This document shows, piece by piece, positions 35,193-47,972 of a stretch of DNA of 64,000 nucleotides. A program made the position numbers and the translations under genes. The DNA comes from Primula veris (taxonomy: Eukaryota; Streptophyta; Magnoliopsida; Ericales; Primulaceae), in NCBI GenBank assembly GCA_963682055.1, contig OY821741.1, positions 20,451,211 through 20,515,210 on the forward strand. The letters are read 5' to 3'. Within the stretch, counting starts at the first letter, position 1; every line of letters begins with the position of its first letter. The notes below the pieces were generated by a model, which was not told where the DNA came from, searched no databases, and worked only from the letters and a program-made list of their open reading frames with translations.

Positions 35193-36130
35193 ATGAATCT
35201 AATGGAAGAAGGAAATTCTGGTGGAAAGCCACCATTGCTGAGATGTGCAACCAACTATAGTATGTGGAAGATAAAAATGATGGCATACATCAAGCAGATA
35301 GATGAAAAATCCTGGAGCATGGTTAATGAAGGATGGAGTCCACCAACGTTAGCTGATGATGAGGGAAATAAATTCAAGATTGCTCAATAAAAGTAGACTG
35401 CTGAATAGAAGAAGCAAGTTCAGGGTGACTCTAAATCTGTGTATGCACTGTACAATGGGGTAACTGTAAAACAAAATTCTCTTTTTTCTCTCCAAGCAAG
35501 TTGGGACACTTTTGTTGTAACTTTTGAAGTAACCAAAAAGGTTAAGGCCTCTAGATTACAAGAGTTTGTCACTAATTTTGAAAATCTAAGTCTGGATGAC
35601 GAATAAACTGTTGAAGAGTTTAATATTAAAATTTGTACTCTTTCTGGTAATGTGCTTCCTCTAGGGAATTTTTTTTTGAAAAGAAACTTGTTAAAAAAAC
35701 TATGAGATCTCGTTCACCTAGACTTAACATGAAAGTTACAGCTATTGTGTAATCTAGTGTTATTAATACTATCAAACTGGAAGAATTAATTGGAAATCTA
35801 AGAACCTATGAGTATAATTTTTTTTTAAAGTTAGTTGTACTTGAAAATAACATTGATGATGAGGAGTTTGCTTACTGTGTGAATTATTTTTACAAGAGAA
35901 TGTTTAAAAAACTTTTTAATGATCAAAATAATTTTGATAACTACAAGAAGAATGGCTATCAGGGTAATAGTCATGATCTTAAAATATTAGAGAATAAGTG
36001 GATGTCTAAAGTAAATTACTCTAACAACCACAAAAACAAGGACCAATCTGGTAATCATAGACCTAAAGGTATCCAATGTAGGGAGTGTGAAGTATGGTCA
36101 TGTTCAGGAAGAGTGTGTATGCGATTCTAG
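35193..36130 (+). pseudogene. Copia gag remnant (UBN2-type), third family
   Basis: The start is MNLMEEGNSGGKPPLLRCAT. It continues with NYSMWKIKMMAYI and EGWSPPTLADDEGNK (to 35390). After stops come SLQASWDTF, KASRLQEFVTNFENLSLDD, TVEEFNIKICTLS and ELIGNLRTYE, which is the order of the UBN2 gag domain of plant copia elements. The end (about 36070-36130) reads GIQCRECEVWSCSGRVCMRF, a broken zinc knuckle. At least four in-frame stops are present. The protease, integrase and RT do not follow, so the element is truncated at about 36130. Confidence 0.8.
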
Positions 36131-36300
36131 GCGATTACAATGTTTTGAATTACTGAAGGTGAATAAGTTATGGTTATACCGAGTCTATATATATTCCAGG
36201 CGATTCCAACCTCAAATGTTATCTTACTGAAGTTGAATAAGTTATGGATATACCGAGTCTATATATATAAATATATGTGTGTGTGTGTAAAACTATAACA
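36131..36300. repeat. Short tandem duplication and TA/TG microsatellite
   Basis: TGAATAAGTTATGG with TATACCGAGTCTATATATAT occurs near 36160 and again near 36231, a period of about 72 bp. A TATATA/TGTGTG tract follows at 36263-36288. Confidence 0.75.
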
Positions 36301-36334
36301 TTTTGAAATACTAATTCTCTCTCTATATATTTCA

Positions 36335-36660
36335 AAAATCAAAAACCCTAAAACTAGAAAGCCAAACCAAGTCGTCGCCTTGGGCAGGGGGAGCCACAAC
36401 CGTTTCTCTAGCCCCTAGACCGTCTTCCATTCCCTAACCCTCTTTCATCTATCTCCTCAACCCCGTCTTTGTGGTCTCCTATCCCACTTCCCATCTCAAC
36501 CCACTCTCCCGTTTTTTGTGAAAAGAAATCCCGCTCTATCGTAGGACTTCCCCGAGGTCAGATGATTTAGGGGTAAGAGGAGTCGTGGTGGCTCCCCTGC
36601 CCCAAGTGGCGGCAGCTTTTCTTTGGCTTTTGGGCTTTTTAGGGTTTTGAATTTTAGATT
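36335..36660. repeat. Small foldback element
   Basis: The left part holds AAAAACCCTAAAAC and CGCCTTGGGCAGGGGGAGCC (about 36347-36394). The right part holds their inverted, imperfect counterparts GTGGCTCCCCTGCCCCAAG (about 36588-36606) and GGGCTTTTTAGGGTTTTG (about 36628-36645). The order is mirrored, so the unit can fold back. The element class is unknown. Confidence 0.5.
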
Positions 36661-36909
36661 TGTTTGGAGGTATCACCGTTATATATTATCACTTTTGAAT
36701 TATAGTTGTGCCGACTTAATTTTGTTATCAATCCCATTCTAGTGTGAAAAATTATCACTTTCATTGTATTCTATTACAAAAAAAAGTCTCTCATTATCTT
36801 CGCTCTATTCACCCTCAGATTCAGAACAATCTATAAGCAAAACTTTTGAACTCTCCAAATTTAATTTTTTTTAACTATTTTTCATTTGCTCGAACATCTT
36901 GTTTATTTA

Positions 36910-36989
36910 ATGGACAACCTCAAAAATGACCTATTGGCGATCGTCCTTCAACATCTCAATGACAACAAATATCATGAGACCCAACGATC
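36910..36989 (+). pseudogene. TOPLESS-like exon 1 copy, left half of the small palindrome
   Basis: Same 80-bp exon as 4977-5056: ATG, LisH-type LLAIVLQHLNDNKYHET, then GTGAGT. No stop lies within it. No further exons follow. Confidence 0.75.
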
Positions 36990-37448
36990 GTGAGTGTCTT
37001 TATTTTTTTTATTGTGTATATAAATATGTTTGCATGCATACACATATCTTTCTAGCAATTAATGATATGTTATTCTTAGTACTTGTCAATTTTCAAGTGG
37101 AGTGCTTTACAAAAAAGATTTGCAAAGTAAAAAAATAAAAAAACTTAAACATTGAAGCACTTTTTAATCATTATCAAAACGATAGATGTCCCCAAACGAG
37201 TATTGGAAAATAAGAGATTTCTTATTTTCCAATACTTGTTCGGCGACATCTATCGTTTTGGTAATGATTAAAAAGTGCTTCAATGATTAAGGTTTTTTAA
37301 TTTTTTTACTTTGCAAATCTTTTTTGAGAAGCACTCCACTTGCAAATTGAAAAGTACTAAGCGTAACATATCATTAATTGCTAGAAAGATATGTGTATGC
37401 ATGTAAACATATTTATATACACAATAAAAAAAAAATAGAGACACTCAC

Positions 37449-37528
37449 GATCGTTTCATCTCATGATATTTGTTGTCATTGAGATATTGAAGGACGATCG
37501 CCAATAGGTCATTCTTGAGGTTGTCCAT
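37449..37528 (-). pseudogene. TOPLESS-like exon 1 copy, right half of the small palindrome
   Basis: Same exon as 13093-13172, reading LLAIVLQYLNDNKYHEM before the GTGAGT donor. It faces the copy at 36910-36989 across the palindrome centre. Confidence 0.75.
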
Positions 37529-37966
37529 TAAACAAACAAGATGTTCGAGCAAATGAAAAATAGTTAAAAAAATTAAATTTGGAGAGTTCAAAAGTTTTTC
37601 TTGTAGATTGTTGTGAATCTGAGGATGAATAGACCGAAGATAATGAGAGACTTTTTTTTTGTAATAGAATACAAGGAAAGACTGAGAAGCTATCAGATTT
37701 CAGAATTTTCTTTCACTATAATTGATTATAAATTGATTTTTCTGTTTTCCTTATGAAGGCACGTAATCTGATGATTGCACATAAAAAATAACGATTCGAT
37801 TTATTTTTCATTAATTATAGTATTCACCGATTACGCCATGTAAAGGGGAATATCTAATGATGCAATACATGTTTTAGAGATCACAAATACATAAGGAGAA
37901 AAAAGACGAAAATCTAGGAACATAACCCACATTCCATTTTAAGATTTTTTTACCAACATAAATCTA

Positions 37967-38077
37967 CAGTAAAACCTTTATAAATTAATAATGTTGGGAC
38001 CATGAAATTTTATTAATTTAGATAGTTATTAATTAACCGATAAATTAATAGTTATTATTTTAGGGAGGTTTTTATTG
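37967..38077. mobile_element. Pogo/Emigrant-like MITE, copy in A'
   Basis: Matches 13611-13721. The terminal repeat has one change (CAGTAAAACCTTTATA). It is followed by the LINE target site. Confidence 0.5.
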
Positions 38078-38509
38078 ATTTAATATTTATAGTCGTTCAA
38101 AACATAAATTAAATCATTATATATTTTTTAATTAATTTGTGGGGAAAACCCACATTTTATTAATGAAAAACGTGGGTGAAAAACCCCATAGAAATAAAAC
38201 CAAGTAGCAATACAGAAAAGATCTCAAATGACGAGACCCAAAAGAAATAATAGAAAACTATTACATCCAATTGAAATTAATGAAATAGGAAACTCCAAAA
38301 TCTGCTAAAGCAGGATTCAATAGACTGGCGAACGAAACTTGAAGGACTGAGACTGTAATATAGATGTAATAATTCAACAGCTGTCCTCTTCCACCTCTTC
38401 ATTTCCCCTGAGAATTGAACGAAGAGAGAGAATCTCTCTTTTTACCACCGTTCTCCATTATCACCGAAATCTTAGGTTAGAAAAACCTTTAGCTTCAGTG
38501 AGAATGATC

Positions 38510-41500
38510 CCTTTCAGAACATGAGGAAAATCATCCAAACAAGAAGAGGCGATGTTACCCTCCCAATTTGCAAGAAGATCAGCAGCCTTATTGCCTTCTC
38601 ACGCCATGTGTTTGAACAGGTACTCACCATCCTTTAACAGATCTTTAATAAGGTTTAATAGGTCTATTAACTTCCAAGGGCATTTTTGATTACCTTCTAC
38701 AATTTTAATTAATAGCAATAAATCACTGTCAATAATAAGTTGTTTTTTTTATGAAATTAGAAGACCATAATATAGAGCTTTGAACTCTGAATAGAGAGCT
38801 GAAATACTTGCAATAGATCTAGAAAACCCTTTAACAAAAGTGCCATTTTCATCCCTAATTAAACCTCCAATACCATTAATGGCCTCTGTTTGTTTATAAA
38901 AACCATCTATATTAAGTTTCATAAACCCAGTTGGAGGATGAAGCCACTTAATAATAGTGACCTTATCAATTTTCTTCTTACCACTGAAATTGGAATAAGA
39001 GAACCTTTCTCCTTATAACCAGACAGGATAATCAACTCTTCAGTTTTTCGAATAATATTACAGGACCTCATTTTGATATTCTCAAATTTGCATGAGCATC
39101 TGGATTTCCAAATTAACCAAATAATGAGAGAAGCTAGAACCTGACAAATTTTTTTTCCAGAGAAATGCTTTTTGTTAGTGATATGAGACCACCAACTGTT
39201 AATTCTTCCATATTAAGAATTATTCTGAATAAATATCCCCCATTTTCTTTCAAAGAATTTCCAGACTTCATTGGCTACTATACCAGTACTAAAAAGATGA
39301 TCAAATGTTTCTTTTGATGTTTTACAACAACCACACATAGAAGCCATACTAATGCCAAATTTATGCAGATTGCAATCCAAGGAGACTGCTTGATTAAATA
39401 ATTTCCACATGAAGCAAGAGACTTTTAAAGGTACCATTCTATTCCAAATAAATGAACTTCTCCAATTTACAGTACCTACCTCTCTAGAAATCTCCCAAGC
39501 TGAATTTATAGTAAAATTCCCTAGATTAGTAGGTTTCCATATTGGTGTAACCCCATTTCCAGCTATAATATAATTACTATCAGTCAATTCTCTAGCTTGA
39601 AGCATTCTGCACCAAGTAGTAGTTCCTCCTTTAACAGGGATGCCTTCTGCTTGTTTATTCCTACAGTATTTTGTTTTTAAGAATTTGGTCCACAAAGATT
39701 CTTTTGTTTTGAACTTCCACCAGAGTTTCATTGCAAAAGCTTTTGATATATCATGAAAACTTTTAACATTCTAGCCCCCTTCTTTCACAGGAGTACAAAT
39801 TTTGCTCCACCTAACCCAACGGTACTTATTTTTACCATTTTTGTTACCCCAGAAAAAGTTTGATAGCAGTTGGTCTATTCTTTTAATCACTTGTAGTGGA
39901 GGATTCATAGCAATCAATGTATAAATAGGTATAGATTGAAGAACATGCCTAATTAGTATTAATTTCCCATCCAAATTTAGCCAGTTACCCTTCCAAGTAG
40001 ACAGCTTACTTCTCACTTTTAGAATAAGTTCATGAAAAAGAATACACGTTTTGTGCCCAGAATATAATTTGCAGCCAAGCTAGGAGAAATGAGGTCTCTT
40101 ACTAGTGATATTGAGCTCTTTGCAATTTTCTTTTTGTATTGCACTCACACTTTTTGAGAAATAGACAAAGCTCTTGTCTAAGCTGATTTCTTGACCAGAA
40201 TCTTGATTATAACATTGCAAGATGTTGCTTATCTTTCTGATAGAATGAAGGTCTGTTGAACTAAAAATAAGTAAATCATCAGCAAAAGTAAGGTGAGTGA
40301 TAATAGGGCTTCCAATAGAAGATTTAAATGCTGACCATCTTTTGTTATCAATCAAGTCATTTAAATTTCTACTTAAAACTTCAGAACATAATATAAATAG
40401 ACAAGAGGAAAGAGGATCCCCCTGTCTCAGGCCATTTTTGGGAGTAAAAAGCTCAGTTGGGCTGTCATTCACCAAAATAGAAGTCTGATTTCCAAAAATA
40501 ACCCTCCATATTAAGTCAATAGTCTTCTCAGAAAAACCCATTTTTCTTAGTGTAGAAGTAAAAAAATGCCAAGAAATACGATCATAAGATTTTTTCATGT
40601 CTAGCTTTAAAGTTATGTTTTTACCACTTGTCTTTTTATTGAGAGTTGAGATAAACTCCTGAGCAAGAAGAATATTGTCCACAATGTCTCTAGATTTAAC
40701 AAATCCACTTTGATTGTCAGAAATAATATTAGGAAGTATAGTAGCAAATCTAGAGGACATAATTTTTGAAATGATCTTACTGCAGAAAGTACATAAGCTG
40801 ATAGGTCTAAATTCCGCAAACTTCTTTGGCTTGATCTTCTTTGGTATTAGAGCAATAACAGTTGTGGATAGAGATCTAAGAAGTAAATTTCCCATGAAAA
40901 AAAGATTAATAGCTTTGATAATGTCTTTTCCAATAAAATCCCAACAGGATACAAAAAACTGACCTGTAAAACCATCTATTCCAGGAGCACTAGATTTGCT
41001 TATATCAAAAACAACTTCTTTAACCTCTTCTATAGTAGGGTCTTTGTCTAAGAAGTTATTAACCTCTATAGAAATAAGTTTAGGAATATTATTCAAACTA
41101 TTATATACATAAGAATGAGGATGATCTGCTGCTAATAGGCTTTGGAAATAATCCATAGCCTCCTTTTTAATAACCACTGGGTCCTAGTGCAAGTACCATC
41201 TTCTTTTTCTATTTCACCAATGGCACACTTTAGTCTTCTTTTCTTTACTATACTCTGATAAAATTTTGTATTAGCATCCCCTAGTAAAACCCATTTCAGA
41301 TTAGCTTTTTGAACCCAAAATTTTGTTGAGAGGTGTTGGGTTCATTTCAAACTGCTGCTCTGCTCTCAGAAGATTGTCTTCAGCTTTTGTTATTTATTGA
41401 AATATATTCCCAAAGGTATTATAATTCCACTCCTTCAATCTCTTTATAGTTGCCTTTAAATTAGCAGCAAGGTTATCCAATGCATTAGAATTAGAACTGG

Positions 41501-42278
41501 AAACCTATACTTCTTTCACTGCATTAGAAAAACCTTCATGATCTACCTAGAAATTTTGAAATATAAACCTTTTAGGACTGTTGACTGGAACCAACTGTAA
41601 TTTTAATAGCAAGGGACTGTGGTCTGAATTAGCTTTACTCAAATGATCAAGATAAATATTGCAGAATAAATTTGCAAACTCTTGATTAAATAGTATCTTA
41701 TCTATTCTTTCAAAAATAGCATCCACCCCACTACGTTTGTTCCACCAAGTATATTTAGAGCCATTATAGATAGTTTCTGAGACACCCAAATTGTTAATAC
41801 AAGATAGGAAATCATTAGCTGAATTAATATTAATAGGCAAACCCCCAATTTTATCTTCCTCAGTTGAAACAGTATTAAAATCCCCTCCAATCAACCAAGG
41901 ATTAACAGTGAAAGAATTTTCTAAGAAATTCCAAAGAACTTCTCTTTCAGCTGTTGTGCACTTGGCATAGACCACTGTAATTTGTAACTGTAGACCCAAA
42001 TAATCAATAGAAACTGCCATATTTACAGCTTGATTCATTTGATTAATAATAGAAATGTTAATCTCTTGCATATAAAAGACCCAAATCTTATTGTCTTCAT
42101 GTACCAGAACTTCATCAAACCCAAACTTCCTTTTATGAAACTCCACTTTATTTTGATTTTTCTTTGGTTCTAAAAGGACTAAAAACATAATATGATGTAA
42201 TTTACATAGCATATTGATACGCCTAGTAGTAGATTTAGTACCCACTCCTCTGATATTCCAAAAGAGTGTATTAATCAT
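38510..42278 (-). pseudogene. LINE ORF2, copy 2, broken in several places
   Basis: The endonuclease frame 42278-41547 has MINTLFWNIRGVG, LIGGDFNTVSTEEDKIGG and SDHSPLLLKL, and ends at a stop after FIFQNF where copy 1 reads KFWVD. A deletion of about 57 bp near 41323 and a one-base loss near 41187 follow. The RT frame 41177-40080 has GLRQGDPLSSCLFILC and FADDLLIFSS, with the preceding Ala changed to Thr. Then come 40016-39771 (intact across the site where copy 1 is shifted) and 39731-39213 (zf-RVT, CGCCKTSKETFDHLF). Weak RNase H frames reach about 38510. Copy 1 and copy 2 are broken at different places. Confidence 0.88.
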
Positions 42279-42283
42279 TTAAA

Positions 42284-43032
42284 ACTTTTTTTAACCCCTA
42301 CATTAGAGGATCTAAGAACCATAGCATCTTTAGCAACAACAATTGAAAGTTTCCCCAATTTTCTCATTCTTCTAATATATTGGGAATTTCCCTAGGGGAG
42401 AGACCCAGATCAATTCTAAGGTCTTTAGATATATCTGGAGCATCAATGAGATTAGAATCTCTCATTGTCACATTTTCATCAAAATATGGTGTGATATTTA
42501 AAGGCCTTAGAACTGGTTCACCTGTAAATAGTACCATATCAGTGTTAAGATTACACTTTTCTCCCCTTTCATCCTCCATTAATAAAACTTTTTTGGCATT
42601 TTCAAGAAATTCTGCAGCTGGTATCTTAGCTGCTGCTTCTTCACCATTTCTTGCAATTTCTTTATTAAAGCTTCTAGTAACCCATTCTTTTGTGCCTAAT
42701 AGAAAATCTTCTTCATAAAAACAACGAATTAGAATATGTTTTGAATCAATGACTCCAATATGATAGTTAGCTTTCAAATCCATAGAACTAAACGATTTCC
42801 GAATTATATCTATATGAGAACTTTCCTACAATAGTATATTTGAATGGTTCTGAAAGAGTGTTTAGATCTTCGATTGTATAATGAATCATTGGTTATCCTT
42901 CATAAGATTCGATTTCTTTAACTGGAACTTTAGATGTCACAGTTTGGGTTTTTAATATGGATGCGAAAGATTTAGATGTAGGTGGGTCTGGGGAAAGGGT
43001 TTGGTTGGGGTCAGGTTGCTGAAGAGCGGTCA
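42284..43032 (-). pseudogene. LINE ORF1, copy 2, with zinc knuckle deleted
   Basis: The start is at 43032 (same ATG context as 19320). About 545 bp present in copy 1 (18428-18972) are absent, joining the N-terminal domain to the C-terminal region in one open stretch (42783-42364): MDLKANYHIGVIDSKHILIR, then a jump to LGTKEWVTRSFNKEIARNG. The CCHC knuckle of copy 1 lies in the missing part. A further short loss near 42364 removes WKTPKNKRK. Confidence 0.85.
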
Positions 43033-43138
43033 TTTTTCCGGCGGCTAAGGCTTTTCACCCTAGTCGCCTCTCTCTCTCTAGGGTTTCGGTTTAATGATTA
43101 AGATTATTATGATTTAATATATAAATTAAATCATTATA

Positions 43139-44964
43139 AATTACTAATAATGCTCGTTAAACTCGTTAGTAAAGGCATATACACTATTTCAATTACTAAT
43201 ATATAAATTTTGTTACATTTTAAAACATATATCAAACTAAAAATAGATATTAGATACATGATATACGTCTGACCAATTTTATGTATATTCACCATCATTG
43301 AATAAAGTAGTACAACTCATTGTTTAATCGCATATAGAACTTAATAATTTTTTGGTGCAAACCGCAAACACAACACAAGATATCTTACTTTCCTTGGTAC
43401 ATCACTAGTACCTCTTGATATGCGACATCTTTTATTGAAATATCATAAACAACGATCAGTATGATTTCACTCACCATAACCTTCTTTGATCACCCGACCG
43501 TTTAAATTTTCTTCATTTCCAACAGCAAGCTCAAGGATAGACATAATTTATCACCTCCTTTCAAATTATATCGTTCCTCGAAAAGGGAAATGTTATAGAA
43601 ATCCAATATGGGGATTGTTTTTAGGTTTCTAAAGAGAAATCGAATTTAAGCATCATGTTTATACATTGAAACAACATAGTTTGATGAAAATCAAATTCTA
43701 ACACACATATCAATAAATTAATAAAAAGGTCATGTGTTTGCATTTGTGTTTGTGCATAAATATATTTGTAAAGAGAGAGAGGGGGGAGAAAGAGAAATAA
43801 TAAGAGTATAAAGATATACTAAAACATTGCTCTCTAGGTTAGACAACTTGACTATGGCTTGGTTTGTGGATCTATAGGGTTATCAAGAACCCATAAAAAG
43901 ACGAGAATGTTAGTTATGGGTCACCTTTTACAAGATTTTTTAAATGGAGATCATGGGCCAAAACTTTTTTAAGTTACAGTCATTCGGCCCAATAAAAAAG
44001 AGCTTAAAAGTTTTCTTTAAGCTTAAAAAATAATTTATAATCTATATGGAAAAGATATTAAAATGTAAATAAGAGGTTAAAATTTGTTCTTAAGCTTAAA
44101 ATAATATATTATAATCTACACGAGAAAGATATTAAAGTGTAAAAAAATAACTTAAAAGTTGTTTTTTTAGTTTTTTATAATTTTTTTTAGTGTTTCTTTT
44201 AATTATTAAGTAAAAAAAAGATAACAAAAAGTTACATAAATAATATATATATTTTTCATTTGTAAGTTAACCTACATTTAAAATTTTTATGAGAGTAGTG
44301 ATCTATGAACAAAAATATTATTGAAATGTGATCTCCCACCAATGGCCCTAAAAAGACTCTTATTAAAAAGATATAACCAAAATGGAATGTGAAATTATTA
44401 ATAAATATAACTTTCCTTCCCGTAAATATTAAAGACTTCGAACTTGAGAGATGATTCATGTGAGGAAAAAAATAGGATGATGTATAACTTAAAAAGAAAA
44501 CCAAATGAAGAAAGGTAAAAAACATTAAAACCTATATATATACTCCAGATTCATATTTTGAAAAAATCAATTATTGTCATTTAACCAAGTGTGGTAATAT
44601 TCAAGTTTTCTTGGGTTGGATCTTTTAATAGTGTGTTTGCAATTATCAAATTTCCTTATTAATACTCAAAAAGAAATATAATAACTATAATAGTTAACAC
44701 TATTAAATATAGCTTCTTGATTGCATTTTTGTCTTGTGTTTGCTATCCAACTCGTGTTGAGTTGGTATTATTTTGAGTTATGAAATATTTTGACTGTCAT
44801 CAGTTATCATTATTAATAGTATTTACCTTATTCAGTACCTGATTTGAAATAATACACTTTATACTTTAAAATTTGTCTCATTTAAGAATCTTTGATTTTT
44901 TTGATTTTCATTTTATTTCCATATTATTCAAATTAATACATAAATATATTTTATTTGTCCAATG
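43139..44964. other. AT-rich spacer of A'
   Basis: Matches 19426-21269 with scattered changes, including the possible exon remnants, here at about 43400-43545 on the - strand. No gene is recognised. Confidence 0.5.
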
Positions 44965-45513
44965 TGTAACGACCCAATCCTCCGCCCACCATCTACTTTC
45001 TACCACCAATATTGTCCACTTTGGCCAAATTTCGTTATCGTTTCTTGGGCCATACAGTTTTAAAAGATCTTGATGATAAGAAAGAGGATACTCATAGCTT
45101 ATATATCATATATGTACTCACATATATATGGGATTTGGGATAGCTTTCGTCGCTTTAGCAGGTTATTTCCCTCCAGAAATCCAGGTTCTTACGGTATTCC
45201 CCCTTCACACACGACGTTCTCTTCGGCCATGCCATCCTTTCGGGGTTCAAACGCCGCCTTCGGCTCGATAGCGGCTCTGATACCAACTACAACGACTCGG
45301 TCTTCCGATCGGACCACCACCATTTGCTTCCTATAACCAATATTGTCTGCTTTGGTCCAATTTCATCATTGTTTCTTAGGCCGCATGAGTTTAAAAGGTT
45401 TTGGTGATAAAAAGGATGATACTGATATCTTATATACCATATAGCTACTCACATATCTAGGCGATGTGGGATAGCCATTTCTTCTCTTTACCATGAAAAT
45501 CCGGGTTTTTACA
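44965..45513 (-). mobile_element. TRIM-like element, copy in A'
   Basis: Matches 21270-21838. The left repeat (44965-45192) has lost about 9 bp near its start. The right repeat spans 45288-45513. The primer site complement GGCTCTGATACCA is intact at 45273-45285. Confidence 0.75.
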
Positions 45514-46175
45514 CCGTTACCTCTTCAGGCATGATGTCCTCGTAATACACAACTCATTTTATATTCTCAATTTCTCATAAATCGTATTTTCCCTTTCTCA
45601 TCGGAAAATATATAGAAGGAGCTAACTTAACATTTTAAAAATAATTTTAGCAGACCACTAATCGAAAACCATTTCTCGTTCAAATCAGAACTACTAATAA
45701 CTTGAGCAAGCTAAAGAGCAATAAGTACTTTTATCTGTCACCTTGCACTCTGTAAACTAATATATATGTATATATCATGGAAGAATATGATAGATTAACG
45801 TCATTACGGCTAAAGTATCATAACACATTTTGAATGTAGTATGAATCATGGCTTCAAATTTTTTCTTTACGGGACTCAATTTTCATGCCGAGTCAATGAC
45901 ATGTGTCGAAATCCATGAACTGATCCGTCATATCGAAAATGACAAATCCTTAATTGGATCGTTTCAAATCTGAAAAGGTCAATAATGTGTAAAATTAATG
46001 TATGTATGGATCCTCCCCTTATGTGTATATATGTGTATGAATATATATATATACACACACACACACTTATAAGCTTAAAAAAGCTCGTATTCCGAAACTT
46101 TTTTCGCCTATAAAGTGTAACTCCTGCATGTCTAACAATATCTATGAACTCACTTTTAATTATACATACAGTTAA
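45514..46175. other. Non-coding spacer of A'
   Basis: Matches 21839-22833 without the 339-bp block 22102-22440; the junction is at about 45777. It includes a TATA/CACACA tract at 46040-46066. No gene was recognised. Confidence 0.5.
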
Positions 46176-46280
46176 TGTCACGCCCCAAAATCCTAAAAAC
46201 GGATATCAAGAAAGGAAAAGGAACCTGTTGTTAAAAAGGTCATGCCTTGATATCCGTTTTTAGGATTTTGGGGTGTGACA
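46176..46280. mobile_element. 105-bp MITE, single copy in A'
   Basis: Complete, from TGTCACGCCCCAAAA to GGGGTGTGACA. The terminal 35 bp are inverted repeats with one mismatch. Flanks are GTTAA and ATTAA. It shows the unduplicated state of the site that is duplicated at 22799-23085. Confidence 0.85.
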
Positions 46281-46656
46281 ATTAACGACTGTACAAACGA
46301 TAAATCCGCTACTATTATTTTCCTAATAAAAATTTATTCCACCACCACAATTAAACGCTGGATTGGTTTTAAAAATCACACAGAGGCAAATATTTATTGC
46401 AGAATGCTGACAAGGTACGACAAAATAGTACCAGAAGTTTAATTTATATAAAGAAGTATTGACAGACTGGTGAGTGAAATTAAAACTAAAATTATCAATC
46501 TATTGTTGCCTCCATCATCATTCCCAATAACAAGAAATATATATCTAGCTATAATACCAGAGAAAAGTAAACTAACTTAAGTATTTAACAAGTATGAAAT
46601 CATTTTGTTCATTACTAAATACAGATTATTTACGACAAATAATTTTAGATTGACTA

Positions 46657-47320
46657 CAGTGCCGTCTCCAGCATTTTGGAGACCTAAAGCCGATCAAAAA
46701 AATGGGCCCTAAATATAAAGATTACTTTAACCATTAAAATATATAAAAAAGCACCCAAATTGATAATTTATTGTTTTTCCCACCATGTTTTAAGTAAATA
46801 ATATGGCACAACCGCACCTGATAAATTATCAGAATAAATTACTAAATCAATGATTTACACAAAATTGAGAATAAATATACCAAATTAAAATATTAATTTA
46901 AAATCACCAAATTTAGTTATCTAAATCATCCCAAAAAGTTCATGAGTCATAGGCCATATGAATAAACCATATTCATTTTTGCTGTACTATTTTTTTTAGG
47001 TTAGCCTACCCTAGTTTTTTTGGGCTATTCGATCAAAAAAAATCTCTTCCAAGATTTAACAAAAATTATGGAAACATTACTACGTAGAATTGCCTACATA
47101 CACTCCTCGGTAACACGAGTAGTTAAAAAAAGAAAAAAATTCAAAGCGATTACGGTACGTTATTTTAGAGTAACACTATCATAAACCCGGTAAATGTGTG
47201 TCAGCCACTAAAACCCCAACACCTATTAATGAGCCTAAAATAACTACTAGCCTAAAATAAATTTTAAATTAAAACTAAATTCATAAAAAAATAAAAAAAA
47301 TGGGCCGCTATAATTTTGGT
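46657..47320. mobile_element. hAT-like element, copy in A', right end deleted
   Basis: The left end CAGTGCCGTCTCCAGC and its flank ATTGACTA are kept. The right 50 bp, the second TSD and some flank (82 bp in all) are missing between GTG repeats at about 47320. Confidence 0.65.
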
Positions 47321-47972
47321 GACATTAGTAAATCCTGCATGTGATCATAATTCAATCATTTCCACTATTGAGGGTGATTATTATCAAATATAACTTTAGA
47401 TTTTTCATGTTCTATTTTAATATCAGTTATTTATTCATGTTTATTACTAAGGAAAGAAAAAAAGTATCTTGTTATAATTTTTTCTGGTAAATCACTTATT
47501 AGCCAATGATCGCATGTAGCTTGCTTTATGTTTTCCCTTACCATATCATATTCGTCTTCGTTGTCTTCATCTACTTCCTCCATTTTTCTCATAGCTACAT
47601 AAAAATTGTAAATTTACTTACTACTTTTGAATTTTTTCTAATGAAAATAACTCAGGTTTAAAGTTGTGAGGAAAAAAATGAGGATATGTTCCTTTATATA
47701 GAGAAATGTGTCATGAAGTCTAGGGTTGGAAAGGACAATAATTATTTTTTTAAAGATGCGGTGCCATTGTCCGTATAAAGTGTTTACTTTTAGTGTTATA
47801 ATAACAAGAATTGCAACGGGGCCTATTGGTAATGTTACCTGACCCGGATTGGTCCTTGAATTAATGTAACGCTCTATTATTCAGCTGGTGAATCACACAA
47901 TATTGAACCATATTAATTTGATATATATATATTATCTGCAATCAATGTTGTTATTGTCTTATTTGGGATAAT

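Larger units (their letters stand above)
36759..37676. repeat. Small palindrome: two exon-1-bearing arms joined almost without a spacer
   Basis: The left half (36759-37217) matches 4820-5275 of the giant repeat's left arm. The right half (37218-37676) matches 12858-13320 of its right arm. They meet at TATTGGAAAATAAG (37201-37214), AGATTT, CTTATTTTCCAATA (37221-37234). Everything that separates them in the giant repeat, about 7.6 kb including exons 2-5, is missing. Each arm of the parent has a small AAAATAAGA...TCTTATTTT inverted repeat at this point, a plausible site for the deletion. Confidence 0.9.
38122..43120 (-). mobile_element. L1-type LINE, copy 2 (in segment A')
   Basis: The same insertion as 13766-19407, flanked by the same TSD ATAAATTAAATCATTATA (38104-38121, 43121-43138). 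It is about 640 bp shorter. The 3' UTR, RNase H, RT, endonuclease, ORF1 and CT-rich leader align in order with copy 1. Confidence 0.93.
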
